Assembly: GCA_964512995.1 (NCBI GenBank)
Contig: CAZELM010000021.1
Coordinates: 21,260-85,259, forward strand
DNA length: 64,000 nt
Direction: 5' to 3'
DNA from: CAZELM01 sp964512995
Lineage (GTDB): Bacteria; CSSED10-310
The notes beneath the pieces were generated by a model. The model was given only the letters and a program-made list of their open reading frames with translations. It was not told the origin of the DNA and ran no database searches. Each line of letters opens with the position of its first letter. Position 1 is the first letter of the stretch. The translations under genes and the position numbers were made by a program. Of this stretch, positions 23,338 to 33,212 are shown piece by piece.

Positions 23338-25149
23338 TTACGCAACAGTCACGGATTTGGCGAGAGATCGAGGTTTATCAACATCACGTTTCAGTGCTAC
23401 AGCAGAGTAGTATGCAAACAATTGTCCGACAACCATGAGCAGAAGAGGAGCGGTAAGAGGATCTGCTACTGGTAATCGAACCTGATCATCAAAAATTTGT
23501 GATTTTTCATCAAATCCAAAGGCTACCAGAAAACCTTTCCGGGTTCTTATCTCTTCGGCATTGATCATGGAGTGCTCATATAATTCCTTGTCTGATTTAG
23601 GGGGAAGAAAGAAGATCGAACCGACACCATCTTCGATCAATGCAATTGTCCCGTGCTTCATGAAACCTCCGGGCATTCCTTCTGCGTGCCGATAAGTGAC
23701 TTCTTTCATTTTTAGGGCACTTTCGAGCGCAATTCCACAATAAACTCCCCTGCCGATAAACAGCCAGTTTTTTATGTGTGCGTTTCGGGTTGCGATTGTG
23801 TTAATAAATCCCTTGCTTTCATTGATCATCAATCGAATCTGTCTGGGGAGATCATTCAAGGCTTCGATGCTGTGTTGATAATCCGATTGCGACAGGACGC
23901 TGCTCTGACAACCCAGTTCGATCGCGACCCGGAGAGCGACTGCGATTTGTGCAGATGCCGCTTTCGTGGATAACACACAGATCTCCGGACCAGAAGCCTG
24001 CATGATCGAAACATCGACTTCATGGACCATCGTGGAACCCATGACATTGATGATGGCGGCTGTCATCGCGCCATTTCTTTTGGCGTATCGCAGAGCCTGT
24101 AAGGTGTCGTATGTTTCTCCGGATTGAGAGAATGCGATGACGAGTGAATCTGGATCAACCTGTGCAAGGTAATTGAATTCATCAGATGAAATGGCATAGA
24201 TTTGCCGGTGAGTCAATCGCGTAAAATAATATTGAGCAATGAGCGCGACGTAATAGGTTGTCCCGACACCAATCAAGTATACTCTCGATGCTGTTTCGAT
24301 CGCCTGTGCGAGTTTTAGGATCTGTTCTGAAGGAATTTGCAGAATTTTTTTGATGGTCTCCGGTTGTTCATGTATCTCCTTCAGCATGAAATGCGGATAC
24401 CCGCCCTTCCTGGATAACTCCGGATCCCAATCCAACCAACTGATCTCGTGGTCGATGATTTCCCCGGAATGCAATTTTTTAATGGTCACTGAATTACGAT
24501 TCATGATGACGTATTCTGCATCCCGGAGCGATATCACTCGGCGTGTATACTCTAAAATTGCATTATGATCGGAACCGATATAGTTTTCGCCATCCCCCAA
24601 TCCGATGATCAACGGGCTTTCCTTTTTTGCCGCGAAAATGAGATCCGGTGCATAAGATGTGATAAATGCGAGTGCATATGTCCCTTCAATCAATTCCAGT
24701 GTTTGGCGTAATGAGAGTTCGAGATCGCTGGTTTTCTGGAAAAAGTGTTCGATCAGATGCGCGATGACTTCGGTATCGGTTTCAGAGCGAATGATATGAC
24801 CATCATTCTGTAAAAATTCTCGGATACTTCTATAATTATTGAGAATGCCATTATGCACCACTGCGATATCACCGTGGCAACTCAGATGAGGGTGAGCATT
24901 GACCTGGTTGGGAACTCCGGTTGTAGCCCATCGGGTGTGGCCGATTCCTACATTTCCGACCATTTCACTGAACTTATAACGATCACCCACGTGGCGAACT
25001 TCGCCTTTATCCTTTCTTATTTCAATTCCGGTGGGCGTTATCACCGCGATGCCGCATGAGTCGTATCCACGATATTCAAGATTTAATAGAGATTTATAGA
25101 GACGAGTTGTTACATTGGAATGACTGACAATACCAGTGATTCCACACAT
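23338..25149 (-). CDS. glmS: Glutamine--fructose-6-phosphate aminotransferase (isomerizing)
   Basis: Full-length (603 aa). The glutaminase domain starts MCGITGIV, with Cys2 as nucleophile after Met removal, followed by 'LEYRGYDSCG' and 'GHTRWATTG'. Two SIS isomerase domains follow ('SQSGETYDTLQALRYAK' and the late 'LLMVVGQLFAYYSAVALKRD'), ending 'DVDKPRSLAKSVTVA', the typical C-terminus. It makes glucosamine-6-phosphate for peptidoglycan and LPS. Its start lies three bases after the stop of the GlmU-like gene; the pair forms an operon for amino-sugar nucleotide supply. There is no room for a glmS ribozyme directly upstream. Confidence 0.97.
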   Translation of the reverse strand: MCGITGIVSHSNVTTRLYKSLLNLEYRGYDSCGIAVITPTGIEIRKDKGEVRHVGDRYKFSEMVGNVGIGHTRWATTGVPNQVNAHPHLSCHGDIAVVHNGILNNYRSIREFLQNDGHIIRSETDTEVIAHLIEHFFQKTSDLELSLRQTLELIEGTYALAFITSYAPDLIFAAKKESPLIIGLGDGENYIGSDHNAILEYTRRVISLRDAEYVIMNRNSVTIKKLHSGEIIDHEISWLDWDPELSRKGGYPHFMLKEIHEQPETIKKILQIPSEQILKLAQAIETASRVYLIGVGTTYYVALIAQYYFTRLTHRQIYAISSDEFNYLAQVDPDSLVIAFSQSGETYDTLQALRYAKRNGAMTAAIINVMGSTMVHEVDVSIMQASGPEICVLSTKAASAQIAVALRVAIELGCQSSVLSQSDYQHSIEALNDLPRQIRLMINESKGFINTIATRNAHIKNWLFIGRGVYCGIALESALKMKEVTYRHAEGMPGGFMKHGTIALIEDGVGSIFFLPPKSDKELYEHSMINAEEIRTRKGFLVAFGFDEKSQIFDDQVRLPVADPLTAPLLLMVVGQLFAYYSAVALKRDVDKPRSLAKSVTVA

Positions 25150-25151
25150 AA

Positions 25152-26372
25152 TTATTGGTCCTCAGTGGAGTTTAAGGTTAGAGTTGAATGGTGGTTGATA
25201 ATGTGTCGAGCGCGGATTTTTGTACCAGGCAAGAACGTGTTCCCGGCACCAATCCAGCAGTCATCTCCGACGAATGAACCAAGCTTTATCAATCCTGAAT
25301 CGATCATCGAGCCATTGCATGAGATGAGGACATTGCTTTGATCAATATTGATATTGACCAACACTGTTCCGGAACCGATATTGGCATTCTCTCCAATAAC
25401 AGAATCGCCAATGAAACTCAGCCGCCCGATTTCTGTTTTGCGAAAAACAACAGAATTTTTCATCTCGACACCAAATCCGACAATCGAATCAGATCCAATG
25501 GATGTATAATTTCGGACTAAGGCATTATGACCAATGAAACTCCCGGAGCCAATGAAACAGGGTCCTACGATATTCGCTCCAGCTTTGATGCTGACTCCTG
25601 ATTCGATCACGACGGGTCCTTTGATGAAGCATCCAGGTTCCTGAACAAAATCAGTGGCAATTTTCGACTCAAGCCATTCATTCATAACAATTTGATTGGC
25701 AGTAAGAATATCCCAGGGATAGCCAAGATCGACCCAACTCCCTTCCCAGATCGAAGCGCAGAAACCATCGGAATGAGATAATCTGCGGAGAGCATCGATT
25801 ATATTTTCCTGGGCATCTTCCAGATACTTGAAGATCGTTCCCGGTAGAATGAAAGCGCCAGCGAGAATGTAGTTTCCTAAATCCGATCGCTGCGGTTTTT
25901 CAATGATTTCAGTGATGTTCATCTGATGATCCATATAAATATTTCCGAATGCTCGGGAATCATTGGTCAGACAGACGGATGCAACTGGTTTCTGAAGTGA
26001 TTTAAATGAATTCATGAGACTCCGAAGCATATTCCTTGAAAACAGGATATCGCCATATAATAGCATAAAATAGTCTGATGGCTCGATTCGGTGTTTTGCG
26101 CAAAGGATGGCATTCCCAACACTTGCCGGGTATTCCTGGGGGATATACCTGACAGAAAAATTCTGCATGGGATGTGATTCAAAATATGTTGTTATTTTTT
26201 CATGATGATGTCCGATGATCACTTCCGCATGGCTGATTCCAATTTCTTGAATGAACCGGCATAAACGCGCCAATACTGGTTCACCACAGATCTCGATCAT
26301 TGGTTTGGGTCGAGTATCCGTTAATGGTTCCAGTTTTTTCCCTATGCCAGCCGTTAATATCACAACCTTCAT
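25152..26372 (-). CDS. Sugar-1-phosphate nucleotidylyltransferase with left-handed beta-helix (GlmU-like)
   Basis: Residues 1-230 are a nucleotidyltransferase: 'VVILTAGIGKKLEPLTDTRP' (GxGxRLxPLT-type motif, with K-K in place of R), 'RPKPMIEICGEP', and 'LLYGDILF'. Residues 255-390 show hexapeptide repeats of a left-handed beta-helix ('VIESGVSIKAGANIVGPCFI' and onward), as in bifunctional GlmU and related enzymes. Operon position before glmS supports production of UDP-N-acetylglucosamine, possibly with acetyltransferase activity in the helix domain. It resembles the archaeal/ST0452 type more than E. coli GlmU. Exact substrate remains inferred. Confidence 0.8.
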   Translation of the reverse strand: MKVVILTAGIGKKLEPLTDTRPKPMIEICGEPVLARLCRFIQEIGISHAEVIIGHHHEKITTYFESHPMQNFSVRYIPQEYPASVGNAILCAKHRIEPSDYFMLLYGDILFSRNMLRSLMNSFKSLQKPVASVCLTNDSRAFGNIYMDHQMNITEIIEKPQRSDLGNYILAGAFILPGTIFKYLEDAQENIIDALRRLSHSDGFCASIWEGSWVDLGYPWDILTANQIVMNEWLESKIATDFVQEPGCFIKGPVVIESGVSIKAGANIVGPCFIGSGSFIGHNALVRNYTSIGSDSIVGFGVEMKNSVVFRKTEIGRLSFIGDSVIGENANIGSGTVLVNINIDQSNVLISCNGSMIDSGLIKLGSFVGDDCWIGAGNTFLPGTKIRARHIINHHSTLTLNSTEDQ

Positions 26373-26778
26373 CTCATCGATCCTTTCTGATGTCTATTGA
26401 CTTCTGTCTCGAAAAAGCTGAATGAGAGTCAACACACTCTCTACATGAACTGATGGTTTTTCGCAAATACAATTATATCTGAGATATCATGTGCATTGAT
26501 TGTCCGAATTTAATTAAAAATCCGGACAACTAACGGATGATTATTTTTTCCATTAATATGATGTGTACGGTGTAATATTCTTAGGTTGATACAAATTGTG
26601 ACTTTAAGATGGCCACTATTTTGGCACATCGTCCAAGCAGTCTGCGAATTATTTTGCTGATCGTTGAATTTGTCCACATTGAACAATGAATAAATGATGA
26701 AATTTGAACTGGAATGAAAACGTACTGTCGAAGCTGGACTGGTATGCTTATTGCTAGATAACAGTCAGGAGGATGATG
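26373..26778. promoter_or_regulatory. Divergent control region with inverted repeat
   Basis: 406 nt between the leftward GlmU-like/glmS operon and the rightward sigma factor gene. An inverted repeat TTGTCCG (26500-26506) / CGGACAA (26523-26529), 7 bp with a 16-nt AT-rich centre, could be an operator or RNA hairpin. No consensus -35/-10 pair was convincing and no glmS-type ribozyme or riboswitch could be recognised. Confidence 0.4.
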
Positions 26779-28152
26779 ATGACCTCAAGAACACACCAAA
26801 TAAGCTGGAACAGTGAACAGATCAATTTTCAAGAGATGGGGATTTTTGAAGCAGCACCCGTGAAAGAGCCAAATTCGGATATTGTCGATCTATACTTTGA
26901 TGAGATGGGATCGATATCGACTCTTTCGCGGGAGCAGGAAATTGAGATCGCTAAAATTATCGAGGAAGCATCTTCTGTATTCCTTTACCGGGTTTCGATG
27001 TTACCGTTCATCGGCGAAAAAGTACTGCAATGGAGCCAGGAGTGCAAACGTAAGCAACGGCGATGGGACGATACTTTCAAAGTAAAAAATATTGTCGAGA
27101 ATGATTCCACCAGAAAGATAATACCTGAAGACCGGGAAAAGCTGATAGCGAGAATCGATAGCGAGCTTCAGTCAATCAGGAATATTGATATGACGCATAT
27201 GAAATTGGATAAGGATGTCGAATTAGTACGTCGTTTTCATCGCACGCGGATTGCTGGCTTTTTTCGGGACCTTGATCCAAGTCCAGAAGCTTTAAATGCC
27301 CTGCGAATCGAATTCAAAAGTATGGTAACTCAGACATATAAGCATGGGTGCCGATGGAATGATGCTGATCGGTATACATTTTCTCAAGCCGTTCGGGATA
27401 TGACAGATCTGGATGAGTCTTATGACCGAATGATGGAAGCCAAAAATGCGCTCATCAAAGCAAATCTGCGTTTGGTTGTCAGTGTTGGCAAACGGTTTCT
27501 GAAACGCGGCTTGCCATTTTCTGATATCCTTCAGGAAGGAAACCTCGGACTCATGAAAGCTGTTGATAAATTTGATTATCGAAGGGGATATCGATTTTCG
27601 ACCTATGCGACATGGTGGATTCAGCAATCGATTATACGAGCAGTAGCGGAGAGCAGTCGCACAGTCCGAATTCCTCTGTATATTTCCGAGACGGTTTCAA
27701 AACTGAATAAGGTTGGAAGCCGGCTTCAGCAGAGCTACGGTAGAGAACCAACACTTGAAGAGATCGCAGAAGCCGCTAACCATCCGATACATAATGTTCA
27801 ATTATATCTCAATGTGACCAAAATTCCATATTCTCTGGAGATGCCGATAGGAGAAGAAGATGATGGGCAATTGAGCGATATTCTCCCTGACGAAAGCGTT
27901 GATTCGCCTTTGGAAATGGCTCAGATGTTGAACATGAAAAAACTCATTCAGGATGTTCTGGATACCATTCCAGAACGTGAAAAGATCATAGTGAAAATGC
28001 GTTTTGGAATCGACTCGGGAAAAGAATACACTCTTGAAGAAATCGGGAAACTCATGGGTTTGACTCGAGAACGAATCCGACAAATCGAAATGGAAGCCCT
28101 TAAAAAAATGCGAAAGCCGGCGATTATCAAGCAACTGAGCCAATTTGCATGA
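26779..28152 (+). CDS. Primary-type sigma-70 RNA polymerase sigma factor (RpoD-like)
   Basis: Region 1.2 ('[20 protein letters not shown]') follows a short N-terminus with no region 1.1. A spacer domain of about 150 residues separates it from regions 2.1-2.4 ('[20 protein letters not shown]', '[19 protein letters not shown]'), which bind core and the -10 element. Region 3 and 4.2 ('[20 protein letters not shown]') recognise the -35. At the start of region 3 the usual 'RIPVHMIETINKL' reads '[13 protein letters not shown]'. Of three adjacent ATGs, 26779 has the best spacing (six bases) from AGGAGG. The promoter-like TTGACA boxes elsewhere in this window fit such a factor. Confidence 0.9.
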   Translation: MTSRTHQISWNSEQINFQEMGIFEAAPVKEPNSDIVDLYFDEMGSISTLSREQEIEIAKIIEEASSVFLYRVSMLPFIGEKVLQWSQECKRKQRRWDDTFKVKNIVENDSTRKIIPEDREKLIARIDSELQSIRNIDMTHMKLDKDVELVRRFHRTRIAGFFRDLDPSPEALNALRIEFKSMVTQTYKHGCRWNDADRYTFSQAVRDMTDLDESYDRMMEAKNALIKANLRLVVSVGKRFLKRGLPFSDILQEGNLGLMKAVDKFDYRRGYRFSTYATWWIQQSIIRAVAESSRTVRIPLYISETVSKLNKVGSRLQQSYGREPTLEEIAEAANHPIHNVQLYLNVTKIPYSLEMPIGEEDDGQLSDILPDESVDSPLEMAQMLNMKKLIQDVLDTIPEREKIIVKMRFGIDSGKEYTLEEIGKLMGLTRERIRQIEMEALKKMRKPAIIKQLSQFA

Positions 28153-28164
28153 TTTTTTCCAACG

Positions 28165-28200
28165 AAGCTTATTGCCCTCATAGCCGATAAGTTTTTTTTT
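28165..28200 (+). terminator. Terminator of the sigma factor gene
   Basis: A 7-bp stem (CTTATTG at 28168-28174 with the partner at 28185-28191, one G-U pair) is followed directly by nine T's (28192-28200). Confidence 0.6.
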
Positions 28201-28247
28201 GAGATTGCATCGGGAATCTCATTCGTAATAGTTCCTCCTTGAAACAT

Positions 28248-28279
28248 AAAAGGCAACCAAATGAATTTGGCTGCCTTTT
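28248..28279. terminator. Bidirectional terminator between sigma factor and tol-pal operon
   Basis: A 14-bp near-perfect inverted repeat (AAAGGCAACCAAAT and ATTTGGCTGCCTTT) with a short loop lies between the convergent sigma gene and cpoB. A-runs on the left and T-runs on the right suit either strand. Confidence 0.75.
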
Positions 28280-28304
28280 ATATTTTGCCAGATATCGTTA
28301 AAGA

Positions 28305-29057
28305 TTACTTTCTTTTCATTTCTTTCAGGCGATCTTCAGCAACGCGAGCTTCTTCTGAAAATGGATATTTCCGAACCAGTTCTTCCAACAGATTTCGTGC
28401 TGCTTTATCATCTCCGAGTTCCAAAGAACATAATCCTTTTTTCAATAAAGCAGGTACTACTTTATCACCGGAGGGATATTTCATGATTACTTTATTGAAT
28501 TCTTCCTTCGCCTCTTCGTATTTTCGTTGTGCGTAAAAACACTCCCCAAGCCAATATTGAGAATTGTCAGCAAGGTCGGATTCTGAAAAGGCATTGAGAA
28601 AGCTTTGAAACTCAACAATTGCCAAGTCATATTTCCGATTGACATAATCATTGTAAGCTGTTTGATAAAGCTGCTCCGGTTGCTGGTCTCCAATATCTAC
28701 GGGATGATCAGAACCATCCAGATCATGTTTTACAGGTGACTGATCCATGTTTTTCGTGGAATCGATGACTTGTGTGACTTGGTTGAGATTATTGGATAAT
28801 CCCCGCATCGTCATTTGATATTCGTCCATCGATATCATCAGATCGGCTTGTACTTTTGACAAATGGTCGATCCTGGATTTCAATCCTTCGATCTCTGTCT
28901 TGATCTCCTCAATTTCTGCGTGTGTTTCAGACCGGCCGGTTGAGATCATGTCATTTGTACGGTCTAATTTGGCATCCAATTGATTAAATTGGGTAGCAAC
29001 ACATCCTGCTAATGGAAAAATGAACAGAAACAACATAAAAAACCGCGAAAAAATCAT
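28305..29057 (-). CDS. cpoB: Tol-Pal accessory protein CpoB/YbgF
   Basis: A 250-residue lipoprotein-like or exported protein: N-terminal hydrophobic segment 'FMLFLFIFPLAGCVA' with a lipobox (LAGC), a coiled coil at about residues 25-90, a linker, and C-terminal TPR repeats ('YQTAYNDYVNRKYDLAIVEF', 'WLGECFYAQRKYEEAKEEFN'). This is the layout of YbgF/CpoB, which coordinates outer-membrane constriction with peptidoglycan synthesis through TolA and PBP1B. Here it may be a lipoprotein rather than a soluble protein. Last gene of the tol-pal operon. Confidence 0.9.
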   Translation of the reverse strand: MIFSRFFMLFLFIFPLAGCVATQFNQLDAKLDRTNDMISTGRSETHAEIEEIKTEIEGLKSRIDHLSKVQADLMISMDEYQMTMRGLSNNLNQVTQVIDSTKNMDQSPVKHDLDGSDHPVDIGDQQPEQLYQTAYNDYVNRKYDLAIVEFQSFLNAFSESDLADNSQYWLGECFYAQRKYEEAKEEFNKVIMKYPSGDKVVPALLKKGLCSLELGDDKAARNLLEELVRKYPFSEEARVAEDRLKEMKRK

Positions 29058-29111
29058 GAATCACTCCTCAAAAGGAAGTTATTGGCAGGGGGGTGCCTTG
29101 CTATGAATCAG

Positions 29112-29645
29112 TTATCGGTTGACATTAAACGCAGCGCGACGGTTTTTACTCCAGCAACTTTCTGCATGATCTGTACAAACTGGCTTCTCTTCTCCAAATG
29201 TGATGGTGTTGATCATACTCTCTTTGACACCATAAGTTACAAGATATTTTTTGACCGAAGCGGCACGGCGTTCCCCTAAAGCCAGGTTATATTCATTGGA
29301 GCCACGCTCATCGCAGTGCCCTTCAACAGTAACCTGAATGTCTGTGTTTCTGACCAAATATTCTGCTTTCTTTGCGAGAACTGATTTCGCTTTCTCGTCC
29401 AATGTTGATTGATCATAGGCAAAATAAATATCCTGAGATCCCAGAATTTCCTGAGCTTCTCCGAGTTTGATCAGCCGAAGTTCGTCTTCTGTTAGCGTTG
29501 GCTCGGTAGATGGCGTCTCCATGGGTTCCGTTACCTGCGGTGGAGTTTCCGGAGCCGGTTGGGGTGGTTTGCGTTTGCAGCCGGTTGAAAGCATCATTAT
29601 GCAGATCACTGCAGTGAGTAATAGTATTAAGCCATTTCGTTTCAT
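29112..29645 (-). CDS. pal: Peptidoglycan-associated lipoprotein Pal
   Basis: ATG at 29645 is preceded by GGAGG; the longer frame to 29657 starts within that site. A lipoprotein signal ends 'MMLSTGC'; then a Pro/Glu-rich tether and a C-terminal OmpA-like domain: 'IYFAYDQSTLDEKAKSVLAK', 'VEGHCDERGSNEYNLALGER', 'AASVKKYLV'. The Asp and Arg in that motif bind diaminopimelate in peptidoglycan. Pal anchors the outer membrane to the wall and interacts with TolB, whose gene is immediately upstream. Confidence 0.95.
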   Translation of the reverse strand: MKRNGLILLLTAVICIMMLSTGCKRKPPQPAPETPPQVTEPMETPSTEPTLTEDELRLIKLGEAQEILGSQDIYFAYDQSTLDEKAKSVLAKKAEYLVRNTDIQVTVEGHCDERGSNEYNLALGERRAASVKKYLVTYGVKESMINTITFGEEKPVCTDHAESCWSKNRRAAFNVNR

Positions 29646-29784
29646 CTTGACCTCCAAAGTAGTCTTTAAAAGTTTTTCTACGACCCAAAATCAACTAGTT
29701 TAACGTACTTCCTTACAGAAGCGAGGCAATTCTATTAACTTTACATTGCGCTTTTCAATACGCAAATCAATTTCATGGCGGTAT

Positions 29785-31074
29785 CTACCGCGACCAGCTC
29801 GGGTTGCCGCAAATACCGTACTGAACAAGGACCGGTTTTGTCAGTTGTCCAGATATATCCATGATAAATAGGCCTTTGCCGCCCGAACGAGTTGACACGA
29901 ACGCCAGATGACGGCCATCTCGTGCCCAACAAGGATCTTCATTCTGACCGGAATCCGAAGTCACTGGATGTTCATCTGATCCATCGGGATGGATGAGCCA
30001 AATATCAAACATACCATCCCGCCGACTTTGATAAGTAATCCAATCACCTCGAGGAGACCAATCTGGCGATGTATTGTATGATCCGATTTTTGTTAACCGT
30101 CTCACATTGGAGCCGTCGATATCCATCACATAAATCTGTGGGGTTCCTGAACGATCTGACACAAATGCCAGTTCTCTTCCATTGGGAGCGAATGTGGGAT
30201 TACTGTCAACTCCACTAGAAAAAGTGATTCTTTTCTTTGTTTTTGAGTTCACATCATAAATCACGATCTCGGGATCGCCATCGTAGCTGATCGACAGAGC
30301 CACTTTGTCTCCATCCGATGATGTTGCTGGAGTAATGTTCATTCCTCCTTTGATTAAAGAGGTGACTCCCTTTTTTTCTATATTGAGAGCGAACAGATCC
30401 GGATGTTTGTCGATGAATGAGGTGAAATAAATCGTTGAGTTATCTGAAGACCAGGCAGGGGATAAATTGATTGATCCATTTCGTGTGAGTTGAACAAGAT
30501 TTCCTCCGTCCGGATCAATTGCATATATCTCTGAATTCCCGGTGTAATTCGAATTAAAAGCAATGCGGGTGTAATTGATGCCTCGTTCTCCTGTCAGACG
30601 GAATTGGATTTCATCCGCAAATTTATGAATCACTGTCCGAACCATGGAAACGGGTGTTTTGTATAGGATACCGATGATCTGTTGCCCCATCTGAACATCA
30701 AAACACCGAATGCTCAATTCCAGCAATTCCCCCTCTCCCTGTGAGATGTGTCCGGAGACAAGAGCTTGAACGCCAACCAGATACCAGGCACCGAGATCCG
30801 GATTCAGATTTTCCGTCGTGCCCGTAGGATACTCCCTGGAAATATCCAGAACATTGAATCTTCCTGAGAATTCCAGGTCATTCTTAAACGTTTGAATAAT
30901 ATCCTGTTTTAAAGATGTGGTATTATCCATGGAACTTGAAAAATAGGGGAGTGCGATGTCGATGCGCCGCGAGGATGTTGAATTGATATCGAAGTATATA
31001 TCAGCGGCATGCCCGAGTGTTGTAAGCACCAAAATGGAGAAAATACTTATAATGAAGGAGGTTCTGTTTAGCAT
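29785..31074 (-). CDS. tolB: Tol-Pal periplasmic protein TolB
   Basis: A 429-residue protein with signal peptide (about 1-23, ending GHAA), an N-terminal TolB domain and a C-terminal six-bladed propeller with WD40-like PD40 repeats: 'YAIDPDGGNLVQLTRNGSIN', 'SPAWSSDNSTIYFTSF', 'TFAPNGRELAFVSDRSGTPQ', 'SPDWSPRGDWITYQSRRDG'. TolB cycles between Pal and TolA. Length and order are typical. It lies nine bases after the tonB/tolA-like gene and 139 bases before pal; that gap shows no gene. Confidence 0.95.
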   Translation of the reverse strand: MLNRTSFIISIFSILVLTTLGHAADIYFDINSTSSRRIDIALPYFSSSMDNTTSLKQDIIQTFKNDLEFSGRFNVLDISREYPTGTTENLNPDLGAWYLVGVQALVSGHISQGEGELLELSIRCFDVQMGQQIIGILYKTPVSMVRTVIHKFADEIQFRLTGERGINYTRIAFNSNYTGNSEIYAIDPDGGNLVQLTRNGSINLSPAWSSDNSTIYFTSFIDKHPDLFALNIEKKGVTSLIKGGMNITPATSSDGDKVALSISYDGDPEIVIYDVNSKTKKRITFSSGVDSNPTFAPNGRELAFVSDRSGTPQIYVMDIDGSNVRRLTKIGSYNTSPDWSPRGDWITYQSRRDGMFDIWLIHPDGSDEHPVTSDSGQNEDPCWARDGRHLAFVSTRSGGKGLFIMDISGQLTKPVLVQYGICGNPSWSR

Positions 31075-31083
31075 TTTAATTCC

Positions 31084-31995
31084 TTAAAGTTGACAACTGA
31101 ATCCAAAATGAATCCCTAGTGTTGCTTCATTGTACCCGACTGGAAGTGGAGGAAATGGTCCAGAAACCATCACGGCTCTTATGGCAGATTGATCCAGGAT
31201 GTCACTGCCGGATGATTCTTCAATGATCGGCTGAAGAACATTCCCAGATCGTTCGACGCGGAAATAAATCACGACACGTTTTGCTTCCCCTGCTTTTACT
31301 GATCCGAATGGCGGTATCCAATTCTCACTGATCTTGTTTTTCATCATATTCAGGTAATACATAAATGGAAAGTTTTCGATATCCAATTGCATGGATCCGG
31401 AAGCGGATCCTTTCCCTCCCGGAAAGAATCCATGTCCCATTGAAAATTCATGCCCTTTTGATTCTCCATTCCCACTTCCGCTAACTTCACTGTTCGAAGT
31501 GGATGCCGGTGTGCTTGCTTGAGGTTGAGTGGTACCTGGCGAGCTCTTTTTAGGTGGTGGTGTTTTTTCTCCCTTTTTTTTCAAACGCTTCAATTCTGCA
31601 TCAGAAGGTTCTGTTAGATTTTTCGATTTCGGTGGAGGTTCTGGTTCCTTCTTCTTTTCTTCCTTTTTGTCTTCGATTTTTTTTACTTCCGGTTCTGTCT
31701 TCTTCGTTTCTTTTACTGGTTCTGATTTGGGGGGAGCTTTTGTTTCAGTTTTATCACTGTTAGCTGCTGATTGTGATCCACCTGGAGGCATCCAGGTGGA
31801 TGATGGTGAAATATCCATCCCAGGCAGATCAAACAACGTCACATCGATGACTGGGCCGATCACGCGAGGTTTGCTATGGATGTATGGCAAAAGGATAACA
31901 ACTCCGAATAAAATAAGATGAAGAGCGGTAGACAAAACAAATGGCAGAATAGGTCTGTTTTCCAATGCATCCGATATTTGATTTAATCTTTCCAT
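31084..31995 (-). CDS. TolA/TonB-family energy transducer
   Basis: One N-terminal membrane anchor (about residues 17-40, 'PFVLSTALHLILFGVVILLP'), a long Pro/Lys/Glu-rich stretch that spans the periplasm (about 75-150), a Ser/Gly-rich linker and a C-terminal TonB/TolA fold (about 205-303) with 'ENWIPPFGSVKAGEAKRVVI' and 'VERSGNVLQPIIEESSGSDI'. Position between tolR and tolB identifies it as the TolA equivalent that passes TolQR energy to TolB-Pal, although by domain class it is TonB_C-like, as in many non-enterobacterial lineages. Confidence 0.88.
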   Translation of the reverse strand: MERLNQISDALENRPILPFVLSTALHLILFGVVILLPYIHSKPRVIGPVIDVTLFDLPGMDISPSSTWMPPGGSQSAANSDKTETKAPPKSEPVKETKKTEPEVKKIEDKKEEKKKEPEPPPKSKNLTEPSDAELKRLKKKGEKTPPPKKSSPGTTQPQASTPASTSNSEVSGSGNGESKGHEFSMGHGFFPGGKGSASGSMQLDIENFPFMYYLNMMKNKISENWIPPFGSVKAGEAKRVVIYFRVERSGNVLQPIIEESSGSDILDQSAIRAVMVSGPFPPLPVGYNEATLGIHFGFSCQL

Positions 31996-32007
31996 TAACG
32001 TCTGAAT

Positions 32008-32472
32008 TTATTTTCCCTTGATCGTTTTTGGTTTTGTGACCATTCCCATTGTCTTGATTCCTGATTTTTTTATAATATCCATAATTTCAACAACATATCC
32101 ATATGGAAGCATTTGATCAGCTTCAAGAAAAAGCGCTTCAATCGATGAAGTTTCATTGAGTGAGCGAAGCTTGAACTCAAGATGTTCAATTGGAATTTTT
32201 CGATTGTCCAAATAGATCTGTCGATCAGAATCAACGGATAGAATGTAGCGACCTTCTGTACCTTCCGCAAACAACCGCTCTGAAGCCTGCGGTAACGCGA
32301 CATCAATGCCGTGCTTCATCATGGGTGCTGTTACCATGAAAATGATGAGTAATACCAGCATGACATCAACGAGAGGTGTAACATTGATTTCATTTATTCC
32401 AGAACCCATGGTCGGCATCCGGCGACGTGTCGATCGTTCTGTTTCCTGTTGAGTGGAATTTGCGACATGCAT
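32008..32472 (-). CDS. tolR: TolR (ExbD family)
   Basis: A 154-residue protein with one transmembrane helix '[20 protein letters not shown]' bearing the essential Asp of the proton channel, and a C-terminal periplasmic domain. It ends two bases before... the next gene starts 12 bases on. It starts two bases after the tolQ stop. Works with TolQ as a proton-driven motor. Confidence 0.94.
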   Translation of the reverse strand: MHVANSTQQETERSTRRRMPTMGSGINEINVTPLVDVMLVLLIIFMVTAPMMKHGIDVALPQASERLFAEGTEGRYILSVDSDRQIYLDNRKIPIEHLEFKLRSLNETSSIEALFLEADQMLPYGYVVEIMDIIKKSGIKTMGMVTKPKTIKGK

Positions 32473-32474
32473 AA

Positions 32475-33176
32475 TTACTCGATACTTGCCAGAAAACTGG
32501 CTCTAAATCGTTCGAAAACAACAGATAATGCTCTTACTTTTCCCAAAAAATAATTATATCCAATAACTGCAGGAACAGCAGCTATCAGACCAGCTGCTGT
32601 TGTTATCAGTGCTTCTGCTATTCCTGGAGCTACTGCTGCAATACTCGCTGATCCAGCCATTCCAATCCCCCTGAATGCATTCATGATGCCCCATACAGTC
32701 CCAAACAATCCGATAAACGGCGTAACACCACCACAAGTTCCAAGAAAAGAGATACGCTTTTCCAGGATCTGCATTTCAACCATTATCGCATCGTCAAGTG
32801 TTAACTCCAGGAGAGCCATACTTCGCGGACGCAGAACCGATAATCCATTCGGTGAGTCTCTGTATGGCTCCAGCGTTTTATACCCGGATATGAAAATCCT
32901 GGATAACGGTTCCGGTTCTCGGGATCTCAATCGCTGCATCACAGCATCAAAATCTTCTGCATTTTTAAATAGAGAAAGGAATTTTGTCGAAGAGTTCATT
33001 GTTCTGCGAAACAGGAACCATTTATCGAGCATTACTCCCCAAGATGCAAGAGAAAAAAGAAGGAGTATCAAGAGGACAATTTTGGCCAAAATTCCTGATT
33101 GCAGAACGAGATTGACAACATCGTTTCCGATTGTTGGAGAGCTGTTAAAAGAGACTGTTTCAACAATTTCATTCAT
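32475..33176 (-). CDS. tolQ: TolQ (ExbB/MotA family)
   Basis: A 233-residue inner-membrane protein with three helices: about residues 28-50 ('LAKIVLLILLLFSLASWGVM'), then 'FIGLFGTVWGIMNAFRGIG' and 'GIAEALITTAAGLIAAVPAV'. The last two carry the conserved Thr/Gly pattern that lines the proton path of MotA/TolQ/ExbB. It begins the tolQRA-B-pal set, 36 bases after mltG. AAGG is located just upstream of its ATG. Confidence 0.94.
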   Translation of the reverse strand: MNEIVETVSFNSSPTIGNDVVNLVLQSGILAKIVLLILLLFSLASWGVMLDKWFLFRRTMNSSTKFLSLFKNAEDFDAVMQRLRSREPEPLSRIFISGYKTLEPYRDSPNGLSVLRPRSMALLELTLDDAIMVEMQILEKRISFLGTCGGVTPFIGLFGTVWGIMNAFRGIGMAGSASIAAVAPGIAEALITTAAGLIAAVPAVIGYNYFLGKVRALSVVFERFRASFLASIE

Positions 33177-33212
33177 ATCCTAACACCTTTCAGACAATAA
33201 AAAGTAGGAATT

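Noticed and set aside
25150..26778. glmS ribozyme
   Set aside because: glmS follows the GlmU-like gene by two bases, and in the 406-nt region upstream of the pair I could not identify the ribozyme core.
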